In this document: piece after piece, positions 55,404-63,872 of the stretch
Layout: each line of letters begins with the position of its first letter
Numbering within the stretch: the stretch's first letter is position 1
Origin: Egicoccus sp. AB-alg2
GTDB lineage: Bacteria; Actinomycetota; Nitriliruptoria; Nitriliruptorales; Nitriliruptoraceae
Length of the DNA: 64,000 bases
Direction: 5' to 3'
Assembly (NCBI RefSeq): GCF_041821065.1
Contig: NZ_JBGUAX010000006.1
Coordinates: 186,001-250,000, forward strand
Notes under the pieces: generated by a model
Seen by the model: the letters and a program-made list of their open reading frames with translations, nothing else
What the model was told of the DNA's origin: nothing
Databases searched by the model: none
Made by a program: the position numbers and the translations under genes

Positions 55404-56566
55404 GCCCGTGCCAAGGAGCGTGAGATGATGAGCCGCTGGATGTCGGAGGTGCCCTCCTCGATCTCCTCGAGCTTCGCGTCGCGCAGCCACTTCTCGACGA
55501 GGAACTCGCGGGAGTAGCCCCATCCGCCCAGCGTCTGCATCGCGGCCCAGGCGCACCAGAAGGCATTCTCGGAGCCCATCAGCTTCGCGATGGCCGATTC
55601 CTCGCTCACCGGTAGGCCCTGGTCGTAGAGCTTCGCCGCCCGCACGGCCAGGAGGTGCGACGCATCGGTGCGGGCCGCCATGTCGGCCAGCCGGAACGCC
55701 ACCGCCTGGTGTTCGATGATGGGCCGGCCGAACTGGTGCCGTTCCCTCGCGTAGTCGGTGGCGGTGTCCAGCGCAGCACGTGCGAGGCCAGTCGATGCCG
55801 CGCCGATGAGGATCCGCGATGCGTCGAAGGTCCGCATCAGACCGTAGAAGCCCTGGCCTTCCTCGCCCAGACGGTTGTCGACGGGGACACGGACGCCCTC
55901 GAGGAACACCTCCGCGCTCACGATGGCCCGCTGACCCATCTTGCGCATCGGCTGGCCCACCGTCAGCCCGGTGGTGCCGCGGTCGACGACGAAGGCGGTC
56001 ACCCCGCGAGAGCGCAACGTCGAATCGACGGTCGCGAACACGACCGTGCGCTCGGCGTAAGGCGCATTCGAAATCCAGGCCTTCTGGCCGTTGAGAATGT
56101 AGTGATCACCGTCGCGAACGGCGCGTGTCTGCAGCGCGGCCGCGTCGGAGCCGACGCCCGGCTCAGTGACGGCGAGGGCGGTCATAGGCGGGTCGTACGT
56201 GCACAGCGGCTCCAGCCAGGTCTTGCGTTGCGCGTCGGTCCCGAGCTCCTCGACCGGAGCGGCGAAGAAGCCGTTCGACGTCAGCAGGTTGCCGATGCCG
56301 ATGTCGCCATAGCACAGTTCCTCCTGCACGAGGACCTGCGTGTAGAGGTCGGTGACGCCACCACCACCGACGGCTTCGGGAAGCATGAAGCTCGTCAGGC
56401 CCGCCCGGCTGGCCGACCGCCACAGGTCCATCGGGGACTCGACGTCGTCCTCGTCGACGGCGCGGGCGCGGGGGCGGATCTCCTGATGCGCGAAGTCGCG
56501 CGCGAGATCGACGATCATGCGCTGCTCGTCGGTGAGGTCCATCGCGTCGCGGATGTGTCGGGACAT
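55400..56566 (-). CDS. Acyl-CoA dehydrogenase
   Basis: 388 residues. FAD-binding and substrate segments are in order: LAVTEPGVGSDAAAL near 130, DGDHYILNGQKAWISNA near 150, and the C-terminal domain with FGRPIIEHQAVAFRLADMA. The catalytic base is probably the Glu of EEGTSDIQRLIISR. It introduces an alpha-beta double bond into an acyl-CoA. The residue position matches short/medium-chain or branched-chain acyl-CoA dehydrogenases. It follows the transporter ATPase gene by 47 bp. Confidence 0.92.
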   Translation of the reverse strand: MSRHIRDAMDLTDEQRMIVDLARDFAHQEIRPRARAVDEDDVESPMDLWRSASRAGLTSFMLPEAVGGGGVTDLYTQVLVQEELCYGDIGIGNLLTSNGFFAAPVEELGTDAQRKTWLEPLCTYDPPMTALAVTEPGVGSDAAALQTRAVRDGDHYILNGQKAWISNAPYAERTVVFATVDSTLRSRGVTAFVVDRGTTGLTVGQPMRKMGQRAIVSAEVFLEGVRVPVDNRLGEEGQGFYGLMRTFDASRILIGAASTGLARAALDTATDYARERHQFGRPIIEHQAVAFRLADMAARTDASHLLAVRAAKLYDQGLPVSEESAIAKLMGSENAFWCAWAAMQTLGGWGYSREFLVEKWLRDAKLEEIEEGTSDIQRLIISRSLARA

Positions 56567-56613
56567 TGGTCTCTCTCGTTCCGGGCCGGCGGGGCCGACC
56601 GGCGGTCGCTCGA

Positions 56614-57756
56614 TCAGTGAGGCGCGGTGAGGTGCTTGCTCGGCACTGGACCTGGAGCTTGCTGCCCCCGGTCCGGCTGGCCGCCGACGGGGATCACGAT
56701 GGCGTCGGCGCCATCCCAGCTGGCCAGCACGGCGGAGCCCGGACGTGGCGGCGGGCTGCTGGCCGGCGTCCGTAGGACCAAGACACGGCCATCGTCGAGG
56801 ACGAGCTCGCTGCGGAACTCCGAGCCGAGGTAGATCGTCTCACGGACCACCGCTGGCAGTGCGTCCTCGGGGCTGTCCGGGGGCAGCAGACGCAACTTCT
56901 CGGGGCGGATGACCACTGCCACCCGAGGACCGGTGATCCCGTCGGGGGTACTCAGGCTCCGACCGGTCACCGTGTCATGGCAGATACCGGCGCGGACGTC
57001 ACACAGGAAGACGTTCGATTCACCGAGGAACTCCGCGGTGTAGAGCTCGACTGGGTGTTCGTACAGCTCGACGGGTTCACCGACCTGTACCACGCGTCCG
57101 TCGCGCAGAAGCGCGATCCGGTCCGACATGGCCAGCGCTTCTTGCTGGTCGTGCGTGACGAAGACGAAGGTGATGCCCAGCTCGCGGTGCAGGCGCTTGA
57201 TCTCCAGCTGGAGCTGCTCCCGAAGCCGTTTGTCGAGCGCACCGAGGGGTTCGTCCATCAGCAACACCCTGGGGTGGAACACGATCGCGCGAGCGAACGC
57301 GACCCGTTGCTGTTGCCCGCCGGACAGCTCCGAGGGCCGCCGTTCCGCGAGGTGCGCGAGCTCGACGGTGTCGAGCGCCTCGAAGACCCTGCGGCGTACC
57401 TGCGCCTTCTCCACTCGGCGACGGCGCAACGGGAACGCGACGTTGTCGAAGACGCTCATGTGCGGGAAAAGGGCGTAGTGTTGGAACACCATCCCCAGAT
57501 CGCGCTTGGACGGGGGGACCCTGGTGAGGTCGCGACCGTCGACCTCGACGGCGCCGGCCGTCGGAGGGACAAAACCGGCGAGGATGTTGAGGAGGGTCGA
57601 CTTGCCCGACCCGCTCGCACCGAGCAGCGTGATGAACTCGCCGGAGCGAATGTCCAGGTCGACGCGGTCCAGAGCGACGACGTCCCGGTAGTGCTTCGAG
57701 ACACCCTTGATGCGGATGGGCGCACCGGTCGCCTGTGGCGTGGCCGCGGTGGTCAT
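56614..57756 (-). CDS. Spermidine/putrescine-type ABC transporter ATPase (PotA-like)
   Basis: 380 residues from ATG 57756. Walker A is GASGSGKST, the signature is LSGGQQQRVAFARA and Walker B is LLMDEPLGALD; the switch His is in VTHDQQEA. A C-terminal OB-fold TOBE-like domain (VVIRPEKLRLLP) is typical of CUT1/PotA ATPases. It powers uptake through the two adjacent permeases. The ATG overlaps the upstream permease stop. Confidence 0.92.
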   Translation of the reverse strand: MTTAATPQATGAPIRIKGVSKHYRDVVALDRVDLDIRSGEFITLLGASGSGKSTLLNILAGFVPPTAGAVEVDGRDLTRVPPSKRDLGMVFQHYALFPHMSVFDNVAFPLRRRRVEKAQVRRRVFEALDTVELAHLAERRPSELSGGQQQRVAFARAIVFHPRVLLMDEPLGALDKRLREQLQLEIKRLHRELGITFVFVTHDQQEALAMSDRIALLRDGRVVQVGEPVELYEHPVELYTAEFLGESNVFLCDVRAGICHDTVTGRSLSTPDGITGPRVAVVIRPEKLRLLPPDSPEDALPAVVRETIYLGSEFRSELVLDDGRVLVLRTPASSPPPRPGSAVLASWDGADAIVIPVGGQPDRGQQAPGPVPSKHLTAPH

Positions 57757-58571
57757 GCTTCCTCCTGCACGCTGGGGCGGGCACGTCGACGGCGGACGAG
57801 TCGGGCGACGCCCGCGACGGTGAACATCGTCAAAGTCATGAGCAGCAGCAGACTCGAGATCGCCGCGACCGTCGGGTCGACGGAGACACGGACCCCGGAC
57901 CACATGCGGACGGGCAGTGTGGTCATCTGCGGACCCGACAAGAAGATGCTGGTCACGACCTCGTCCCACGAGATGACGAACGCGAACAGGGCACCGGCCA
58001 GCATGCTGGGCGCAATCAGCGGCAGCGTGATGCGGAAGAAGGTCGTCACCGGCCCGGCCCCGAGGTTCATTGCCGCCAGCTCGAGCCGTCGATCGAAGCC
58101 GAAGAGGGCCGCAGCGACGTTGATGGCGACGTAGGGCACGGCGAGCGCCGTATGGACCGCGACGAAGCCGACGGTGGTCTCCGTGAGCCCGAGCTGCAGG
58201 GACACGGCGTAGACCGCAAGGCCGATGATGACGTAGGGGACGATGATCGGGGCGAGGACGAGCGCGGTCAGCAGTGAGCGAAAGGGCAACCGGCCGCGCA
58301 CGAGCCCCAGTGCGGCAAGGGTCCCAAGCACCACGGAACTGACGGTGACCAGCAAGGCGACACGCAGGCTGACCCACGCGCTCTCGATCCAGGTCGGGCT
58401 CGTGAAGAAGTTTTCGTACCAGCGCAGCGACCACTGCTGTGGCGGGAACTGCAGCATGCTGCTGTCGGAGAACGACATCGGGATGATGACCATGACCGGG
58501 AGCAGCAGGAACGTCGCCGTGAGCAGAGCCGAACCAATGAGCGCACCGCGCGTGAGCCGCCGGGCGGTCAT
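57753..58571 (-). CDS. ABC transporter permease (PotC-like)
   Basis: 272 residues from ATG 58571 (ATGA overlap). Six membrane helices are visible. The ATPase-contact EAA loop is LELAAMNLGAGPVTTFFRITLPLIAPSML, a clear PotC/PotB pattern. It forms the translocation path with the neighbouring permease. Confidence 0.9.
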   Translation of the reverse strand: MTARRLTRGALIGSALLTATFLLLPVMVIIPMSFSDSSMLQFPPQQWSLRWYENFFTSPTWIESAWVSLRVALLVTVSSVVLGTLAALGLVRGRLPFRSLLTALVLAPIIVPYVIIGLAVYAVSLQLGLTETTVGFVAVHTALAVPYVAINVAAALFGFDRRLELAAMNLGAGPVTTFFRITLPLIAPSMLAGALFAFVISWDEVVTSIFLSGPQMTTLPVRMWSGVRVSVDPTVAAISSLLLLMTLTMFTVAGVARLVRRRRARPSVQEEA

Positions 58572-59494
58572 CGGTCGACCCCGAGGTGTCGGCGCAGATC
58601 CACGAACCGGTTGACAGTGGCCAAGAGCAGCATCGTGGTGACCAGCAGGATGGCCGCGAGCGCCGCAGCGAAGCCCCAGCGCAGCACGGCGCTGACCTGC
58701 TGGACGATCAACTCCCCCAGCATGATGTTGCCGGGTCCGCCGAGCAGTGCCGGCGTGATGTAGAAGCCGAGGGACTGGATGAACACGAGCAGCAGCCCGG
58801 CAGCTACCCCCGGGATGGTCAGCGGCACGAAGATCCGCCAAAAGGCGTAGGCGGGGCGCGCACCGAGACCCTCCGCGGCTTGGACCAGTCGAAGGTCGAT
58901 GGCGCGCATACTGGCGTACAGGGGCAACACGAGGAACGGCAGCAACACCTGCACCATGCCGATGGTCACGCCGACGAAGTTGCGCATGAGTGCGAGGGGT
59001 TCGTCGATGACCCCCAGCGCGAGCAGGGTCTGGTTGATCACGCCGGTGTTGCCCAGCAGCAGCACGAGCGCGAAGCTGCGGACGAGCAGACTCGTCCAGA
59101 ACGGCACGAGCACGACGACGAGCAAGACCGAACGCCAGAACGGTGACGCGAGCGTCATCAGGTAGGCGTACGGATAACCGATCAGCAACGTCACGCCGGT
59201 GACCAGCAACGCCGTCACGAAGGTGTTGACGAGGACGTTCAGGTAGACCGGACTGCCGAAGAAGGCGCGGTAGTTGTCGAGCCCGAGCGTCGGGTCCGTG
59301 AAACTACGGCTGAAGATGATGGCCAGCGGGACGACGAACACCACCAGCAGGTAGGCGATCAGCGGCAGCGTGAGCCCACCCCAACCGTCCAGCGCGAGCC
59401 GTTCGCGCCAGCTGGCCCTGGTCCCCGGACGGGCGTGCCCCACCGGCTGCGGCGCCTCGGGTGGCGCCGCAGCCGAGCCGGTGAGGGCTGTCAC
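58568..59494 (-). CDS. ABC transporter permease (PotB-like)
   Basis: 308 residues from GTG 59494 (GTGA overlap); GTG 59506 is an alternative. A disordered Ala/Pro-rich start precedes six membrane helices, with the EAA loop VQAAEGLGARPAYAFWRIFVPLTIPG. It pairs with the PotC-like permease. Confidence 0.9.
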   Translation of the reverse strand: MTALTGSAAAPPEAPQPVGHARPGTRASWRERLALDGWGGLTLPLIAYLLVVFVVPLAIIFSRSFTDPTLGLDNYRAFFGSPVYLNVLVNTFVTALLVTGVTLLIGYPYAYLMTLASPFWRSVLLVVVLVPFWTSLLVRSFALVLLLGNTGVINQTLLALGVIDEPLALMRNFVGVTIGMVQVLLPFLVLPLYASMRAIDLRLVQAAEGLGARPAYAFWRIFVPLTIPGVAAGLLLVFIQSLGFYITPALLGGPGNIMLGELIVQQVSAVLRWGFAAALAAILLVTTMLLLATVNRFVDLRRHLGVDR

Positions 59495-60570
59495 CCGGCC
59501 ATCCACTCGTTCATGCGCTCGGACACCGGGTCGTAGTGCTCCGCCCAGTACGAGTAGTCCATCACGGCCGCCCGCTTCGCGGCGTTCGCTGCGCTGGTGG
59601 GCAGTTCGTCGCCGACGTGCGGCTCGACGAATTCCATGGCCGCGTCATTGACCGGCGCGTACGCACTCGCATTCGCGTAGTCGGCCTGCGCCTCCGGGGA
59701 GTTCAGGAACCAGTTCATCCACTCTTGGGCGAGGTCGGTGTGCGGATACCCGTTGGGAATGATCACGTGGTCGTAGGACAGGAGGTGTTCGTTCCACTCG
59801 TTGGCGACGGGCTGCCCTGCCTGCGCGGCTTCGAAGATGCGACCGTTCCATGCCTGGATCAGGGGCACCTCGCCGCTCGACACGAGCTGGACCTGCTCCT
59901 GGCCGGTGTCGTAGAAGACGATGTCGTCCTTGATCGTGTCCAACTTGGCGAAGGCGCGATCGATGTCGAGCGGATAGAGATCGTCCGGCGCCACGCCGTC
60001 GGCCAACAATGCCGCCTCGAACATCGCTCCGGTCGCGTAGCGCCAGAATCCCCGCTTGCCGGGGAACGCCTCTGTGTCGAAGAACTCCGCCCAGGACGTG
60101 GGGTGCTGACCGGTTGGGTACTTGTCGGTGTTGTAGGCGATCGTGAACGCGTACTCGAGGATCGGCACCGCGCAGTCGTTGACGAACTGCGGATCGATGG
60201 CCGAGACGTCGATGACGTCGAAGTCCAACGGCGTGGCCCAGCCGTTCTCGCAGGCCGTGACGGCGAAGTTCGGTTCCACCTCGACGGCACCCCAAGTCAC
60301 GCGATCCGACTCGACCTGGGCCCGGATCTTGGCGTAGTCGCTGGGCGAGTCCTGCCGGATCTCGACGCCGCGCTCCTCCGCCCACGGCATGACCAGAGCA
60401 TCAACGGTGACCTGTTGGTCCTCGCCACCCCACATGACGACCGTCAGCTCCGACGCCTCACTGCTGGATGCAGCCTCCTCCGATGAATCGGGGCTGGCTC
60501 CACAGGCCGTCGCCAGCATGGACAGGGCGACCACCGCAGTGGTCATGCGGGCACCACACGTCGAACGCAT
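59491..60570 (-). CDS. Extracellular solute-binding lipoprotein (PotD-like)
   Basis: 359 residues from ATG 60570 (GGGAG five bases upstream). The lipobox TAC ends a hydrophobic signal, and a Ser/Glu-rich linker follows. The mature protein has the two-lobed type II fold (ELTVVMWGGEDQQV, FWRYATGAMFEAALLADG). Polyamine binders usually have acidic pockets; here the exact ligand is not readable. It is the first gene of the island operon and lies just behind the palindromic operator. Confidence 0.85.
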   Translation of the reverse strand: MRSTCGARMTTAVVALSMLATACGASPDSSEEAASSSEASELTVVMWGGEDQQVTVDALVMPWAEERGVEIRQDSPSDYAKIRAQVESDRVTWGAVEVEPNFAVTACENGWATPLDFDVIDVSAIDPQFVNDCAVPILEYAFTIAYNTDKYPTGQHPTSWAEFFDTEAFPGKRGFWRYATGAMFEAALLADGVAPDDLYPLDIDRAFAKLDTIKDDIVFYDTGQEQVQLVSSGEVPLIQAWNGRIFEAAQAGQPVANEWNEHLLSYDHVIIPNGYPHTDLAQEWMNWFLNSPEAQADYANASAYAPVNDAAMEFVEPHVGDELPTSAANAAKRAAVMDYSYWAEHYDPVSERMNEWMAG

Positions 60571-60599
60571 CGAGTCTCCCAACTCTCCCGGGCGCTAGA

Positions 60600-60619
60600 T
60601 TGACTGGCGCGTCAGTCAA
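60600..60619. promoter_or_regulatory. 20-bp palindrome, candidate TetR operator of the island operon
   Basis: TTGACTG-GCGCGT-CAGTCAA has perfect 7-bp arms and a near-palindromic centre (CGCG). It lies 30 to 50 bp before the PotD-like start codon, where a -10/-35 region belongs; TTGACT could itself be a -35. Symmetry and size fit a TetR dimer pair. Confidence 0.6.
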
Positions 60620-60661
60620 CTTTGCTGCACTGGCGACTGCCTGTCAAGGAAATTCATCTCG

Positions 60662-61633
60662 TCAGCCGTGGGAAGGGCGACGTCGCTGGCGGGACATCGG
60701 GACCGGTGTCGGCGGGTCGGGCGTCCAGGCGGCGAGCACCTCGGTCGGCGGGGTCGGGACACACCTGGGGTCGGCACGGAACCAGCTCCGCTGGCGCTTG
60801 GCGTAGCTCCACGTCCGCTTCGCGATCGCGGCCGCGAGGCCCTCGCGCGGGGCCGTTCCGTCCAGGACGTCGGCTGCCTCGGCGTACCCGATGGCCTTGG
60901 CGGCGGTGCTCGACAGCCCGCGCGGCGCGGCACGCAGCGCGGCGACCTCGTCGAGCAGGCCGTCGGCGACCATCTGGTCGGCACGCCGGTGGATGCGGGC
61001 ACGCAGTTCGGCGGCGGGCGGCTCGAGGTAGGCCACCCGTAGGTCCGGATAGATCGACGTGTAGTGCTGCCAGGCGTCGTGGAAAGCGGAGAAGCGCTCG
61101 CCGGTCAGCTCGATGACCTCCAGCGCCCGGACCGTGCGCCTGACGTTGGCCGGTTCGATCCGGGCCGCGGCGGTCGGATCGAGGGTCGCGAGGTGGGCGT
61201 GGGCGGCCGCCGGCTGCTCCCACCAGCGGGCCTCCAGCGCCGCGCGGACGTCGGGGTCCGTGGGCGGGAAGCGCAGGTCGTCGACGACGGCGCGGAAGTA
61301 CAGTCCCGACCCGCCCACCAGCAGCGGCGTCGCCCCGCGGCCGGCAACGTCGGCCACGGCGGCGCGGACACGTGTCTGGAACCATGCAACCGTGACCTCC
61401 TCCCACGGGTCGCACAGGTCGAGCCCGTGGTGGGGGATCTCGGCCTGCTCGGCCGCGGTCGGCTTGGCGGTGCCAATGTCCAGGCCGCGGTAGACCGTGA
61501 ACGCGTCGACGGCCACCAGTTCGGTGGGCCTGCCGGCGCGGCTGCGGGTGCGGGCCACGTCCAGGGCCAGCGACGACTTGCCGCTGGCGGTCGGTCCGAC
61601 GACGGCCAGGACCGGGCTGGTGACGGGCGTCAT
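60662..61633 (-). CDS. miaA: tRNA dimethylallyltransferase
   Basis: 323 residues from ATG 61633. It adds dimethylallyl to A37 of tRNAs reading U-initial codons, the step before MiaB. The P-loop is GPTASGKSSLA, and the family DxxxxYRGLDIGTAKPT follows. AAKAIGYAEAADVL and KRTWSYAKRQRSWF form the C-terminal core. The last 15 residues (TPVPMSRQRRRPSHG) are specified by DNA past the direct repeat, i.e. by the island. In the stranded copy at 45487-45629 the end reads WTPDPPVGE. The enzyme core is complete, so it should be functional. Confidence 0.94.
   Translation of the reverse strand: MTPVTSPVLAVVGPTASGKSSLALDVARTRSRAGRPTELVAVDAFTVYRGLDIGTAKPTAAEQAEIPHHGLDLCDPWEEVTVAWFQTRVRAAVADVAGRGATPLLVGGSGLYFRAVVDDLRFPPTDPDVRAALEARWWEQPAAAHAHLATLDPTAAARIEPANVRRTVRALEVIELTGERFSAFHDAWQHYTSIYPDLRVAYLEPPAAELRARIHRRADQMVADGLLDEVAALRAAPRGLSSTAAKAIGYAEAADVLDGTAPREGLAAAIAKRTWSYAKRQRSWFRADPRCVPTPPTEVLAAWTPDPPTPVPMSRQRRRPSHG
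60710..60840 (-). repeat. Direct repeat, right copy (within the intact miaA)
   Basis: 131 bp matching 45499-45629 with a single mismatch (T60745 versus C45534). It is the right border of the island and forms the last conserved codons of the working miaA gene. Confidence 0.93.
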
Positions 61634-62364
61634 GCCGTCGCGGCCTCGCTCGCCACGAGCCGGCCGGCACCGTCGACGACGTGGTGCTCGACGGCCGGGA
61701 ACGGCGCCCGGCCGGCCGCGGCGGTGAGCAGCACGGTCAGCGGCGCCCACCCGGCCGCGCCGTGGACCGTGGCGGCCGCCGGCCCCAGTTCGCTGAAGGC
61801 GTCGAGGTCGTTGCCCGCCACCGCGGTGACGGCGGCCTGGTCCCACGCGATCGCCGCCGCGAGGTCGTCGGCGCCGCGGCGGCGGGCCAGGTCGCCGCTC
61901 GCGACGAGCGCGATGCGGCGCTGCGTGGCACGGGCGGCCCCGATGATGCCGGCAGCGGTCGCCTCCAGGGCCTGACGTCCCGCGCCGCGCGGCACCGTGA
62001 CGGGCTGGACGCAGGCGTCCGGCTGCACGGTGCTGACCAGCAGCGCCAGCGCCGCGAGGTCGCCGGCGAGCCAGTCGTCGCGGACGCGCGGGATCTGGCC
62101 TCGCGAGGTGAGCGCGCCCAGCAGTTCCTCGTCGTGGCGCAGCTCGGCGCGGACGTCCGGCAGGCCGCGCTGCGACAGCGACGCGCCCGAGGCGTCATGG
62201 ACGAGGGCCTCGTGGCCGGCCGCGAGCAGGACGAAGGAGTCGACCCGCGGCAGCGCCGTCAGCGTGAAGTCCACGGCGGCCCGCAGCGCCCGCACCGTGT
62301 CCTCGCTCGCGCCTTCGAAGAGCGCGACCGCCGTCGGCAGGACGGCCCGGCCGACCAGGGTCAC
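61630..62364 (-). CDS. Class III extradiol-dioxygenase-like (LigB-fold) protein
   Basis: 244 residues from GTG 62364 (GTGA overlap with miaB); its own stop overlaps miaA (ATGA). A LigB-like fold is suggested by SFVLLAAGHEALVHDASGASLS and the later RIALVASGDLARRRGADDLAAAIAWDQAAV, with SGDLA where the fold's conserved His/Asp region lies. Metal ligands are incomplete, so catalysis is doubtful. Genes of this kind commonly sit between miaB and miaA in actinobacteria; a link to tRNA modification is possible but unproven. Confidence 0.65.
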   Translation of the reverse strand: MTLVGRAVLPTAVALFEGASEDTVRALRAAVDFTLTALPRVDSFVLLAAGHEALVHDASGASLSQRGLPDVRAELRHDEELLGALTSRGQIPRVRDDWLAGDLAALALLVSTVQPDACVQPVTVPRGAGRQALEATAAGIIGAARATQRRIALVASGDLARRRGADDLAAAIAWDQAAVTAVAGNDLDAFSELGPAAATVHGAAGWAPLTVLLTAAAGRAPFPAVEHHVVDGAGRLVASEAATA

Positions 62365-63872
62365 CGCACGACCGGCACGGACGTCAGCACGGGCAGTCGT
62401 AGTCCTGCCGCGCCCGGGGTCGGGGGCGTCTGCGCCGGCAGGCCGTGCCCTTCGCCGCGGGCCAGGGCCGCCCCGGCGGCCAGGCCGGCGGCCGTGCGAC
62501 GCAGCACCCCGGCCTCGCCACCGATGGCGTAGTTGGTGGCGGCCTCCACGACCTCGACGGTGACCAGGTCGCCGGGCGCGAACGCGGGCGTGCCGTCGGC
62601 GGCGCCCTGGGGGGCCGGGAAGTGCACCAGGTGGTTGCCGCGTGTGCGGCCCGACCACCGCGACGGGTCGGTCTTCGACGGCGCCTCGACCAGCAGTTCC
62701 TGGCTGGTGCCGAGCAGCCGCTGGTGGGCGGTCAGCGACTGGGCGCGGGTCAGGGCCTCCAGCCGGCCATAGCGCTCGCGAACCACCTCGGCCGGCACGA
62801 ACTCGTCGACCAGGTCGGCCGCCGGCGTACCGGGCCGTGGCGAGTACTGGAACGTGAACGCCTGGTCGAACCCGACCGCGTCCACGACCTCGAGCGTGGC
62901 CTCGAAGTCCTCGTCGGTCTCGCCCGGGAACCCGACGATGATGTCGGTCGTGAGCGCGGCATCGGGCATGAGCGCACGCGTCTTGTCCACCAGGGCGAGG
63001 TAGCGCCGGGCACGGTAGGAGCGCCGCATGCGCCGCAGCACCCGGTCGGAGCCCGACTGCAGCGGCAGGTGCAGGTGGTGGCAGACGTTGGGCGTCTCCG
63101 CCATCGCGTGCAACACCTCGTCGGTGAAGTCGCGCGGGTGCGGCGAGGTGAATCGGACCCGTTCGAGGCCGTCGACCCGGCCGAGTTCGCGCAGCAGGTC
63201 GGCGAACTGCGATGCGCCGGCGAGGTCACGCCCGTAGGAGTTGACGTTCTGGCCGAGCAGGGTCACCTCGACGACGTCGTCGGCGACCAGCGCCTCCACC
63301 TCCTCGACGATCTCACCGATGCGACGCGAGCGTTCCGGACCGCGCAGGCTCGGCACGATGCAGAAGGTGCAGCTGTTGTTGCAGCCGACGGCGATCGACA
63401 CCCAGGCGTGGTGGCGCACCGAGCGCTTGGCGGGCAGGGCCGAGGGGAAGGTCTCCAACTGCTCGACGAGTTCGACCACGGGGATCGCGGCCGAGTCGGC
63501 CTGGGCGAGCAGCTTGGGCAGCTCGGGAAGGTTGTGGGTGCCGTAGACGACGTCCACCCATGGCGCCTTCTCCGCCACGGTGGCGCCGTCCTTCTGTGCC
63601 AGGCAGCCGCCGACCACGATGGTGAGGTCGCGGCCCTCGCGGCGGCGCTCGTCCTTCAGGCCCTTCAGGTGACCGAGGGTGCCGTAGAGGCGGTTGTCGG
63701 CGTTCTCGCGTACGGCACAGGTGTTCAGCAGCACGAGGTCGGCCGACGCCTCGTCGGCGGCGCGCCGGTAGCCGAGGGTCTCCAGCAGGCCGGCGGCACG
63801 ACCGGAGTCGTGCTCGTTCATCTGGCAGCCGAAGGTGCGGACGGCGTAGGTCTTTGGCACAGCGGAACTCAC
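62361..63872 (-). CDS. miaB: tRNA-2-methylthio-N6-dimethylallyladenosine synthase
   Basis: 503 residues from GTG 63872. It adds a methylthio group to i6A37 of tRNA after MiaA. The N-terminal auxiliary iron-sulphur domain has Cys16 (TFGCQMN), Cys in LNTCAVREN and Cys in VGGCLAQ. The radical-SAM motif CNNSCTFCIVP follows near residue 164. The TRAM domain is at the C-terminus (GRTRGNHLVHFPAP). The last 50 residues are Ala/Gly-rich and beyond the usual end. Confidence 0.95.
   Translation of the reverse strand: MSSAVPKTYAVRTFGCQMNEHDSGRAAGLLETLGYRRAADEASADLVLLNTCAVRENADNRLYGTLGHLKGLKDERRREGRDLTIVVGGCLAQKDGATVAEKAPWVDVVYGTHNLPELPKLLAQADSAAIPVVELVEQLETFPSALPAKRSVRHHAWVSIAVGCNNSCTFCIVPSLRGPERSRRIGEIVEEVEALVADDVVEVTLLGQNVNSYGRDLAGASQFADLLRELGRVDGLERVRFTSPHPRDFTDEVLHAMAETPNVCHHLHLPLQSGSDRVLRRMRRSYRARRYLALVDKTRALMPDAALTTDIIVGFPGETDEDFEATLEVVDAVGFDQAFTFQYSPRPGTPAADLVDEFVPAEVVRERYGRLEALTRAQSLTAHQRLLGTSQELLVEAPSKTDPSRWSGRTRGNHLVHFPAPQGAADGTPAFAPGDLVTVEVVEAATNYAIGGEAGVLRRTAAGLAAGAALARGEGHGLPAQTPPTPGAAGLRLPVLTSVPVVR

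Larger units (their letters stand above)
45499..60840. mobile_element. 15.2-kb catabolic island inserted at the miaA 3' end
   Basis: The segment is bounded by two 131-bp direct repeats, each the 3' end of miaA. The intact miaA reads into the right copy. The left copy lies beside the gene that originally followed miaA. Thirteen genes inside are all on one strand and form a transport and catabolic operon with its own TetR regulator. I found no integrase, transposase or tRNA. The unit may have entered by site-specific integration with later loss of the integrase, or by recombination between short homologies. Confidence 0.65.

Noticed and set aside
45663-60570. Polyamine degradation operon
   Set aside because: The transporter is of the spermidine/putrescine type, but no polyamine oxidase, aminotransferase or gamma-glutamyl-putrescine enzyme is present; PotABCD-type systems carry many other solutes.
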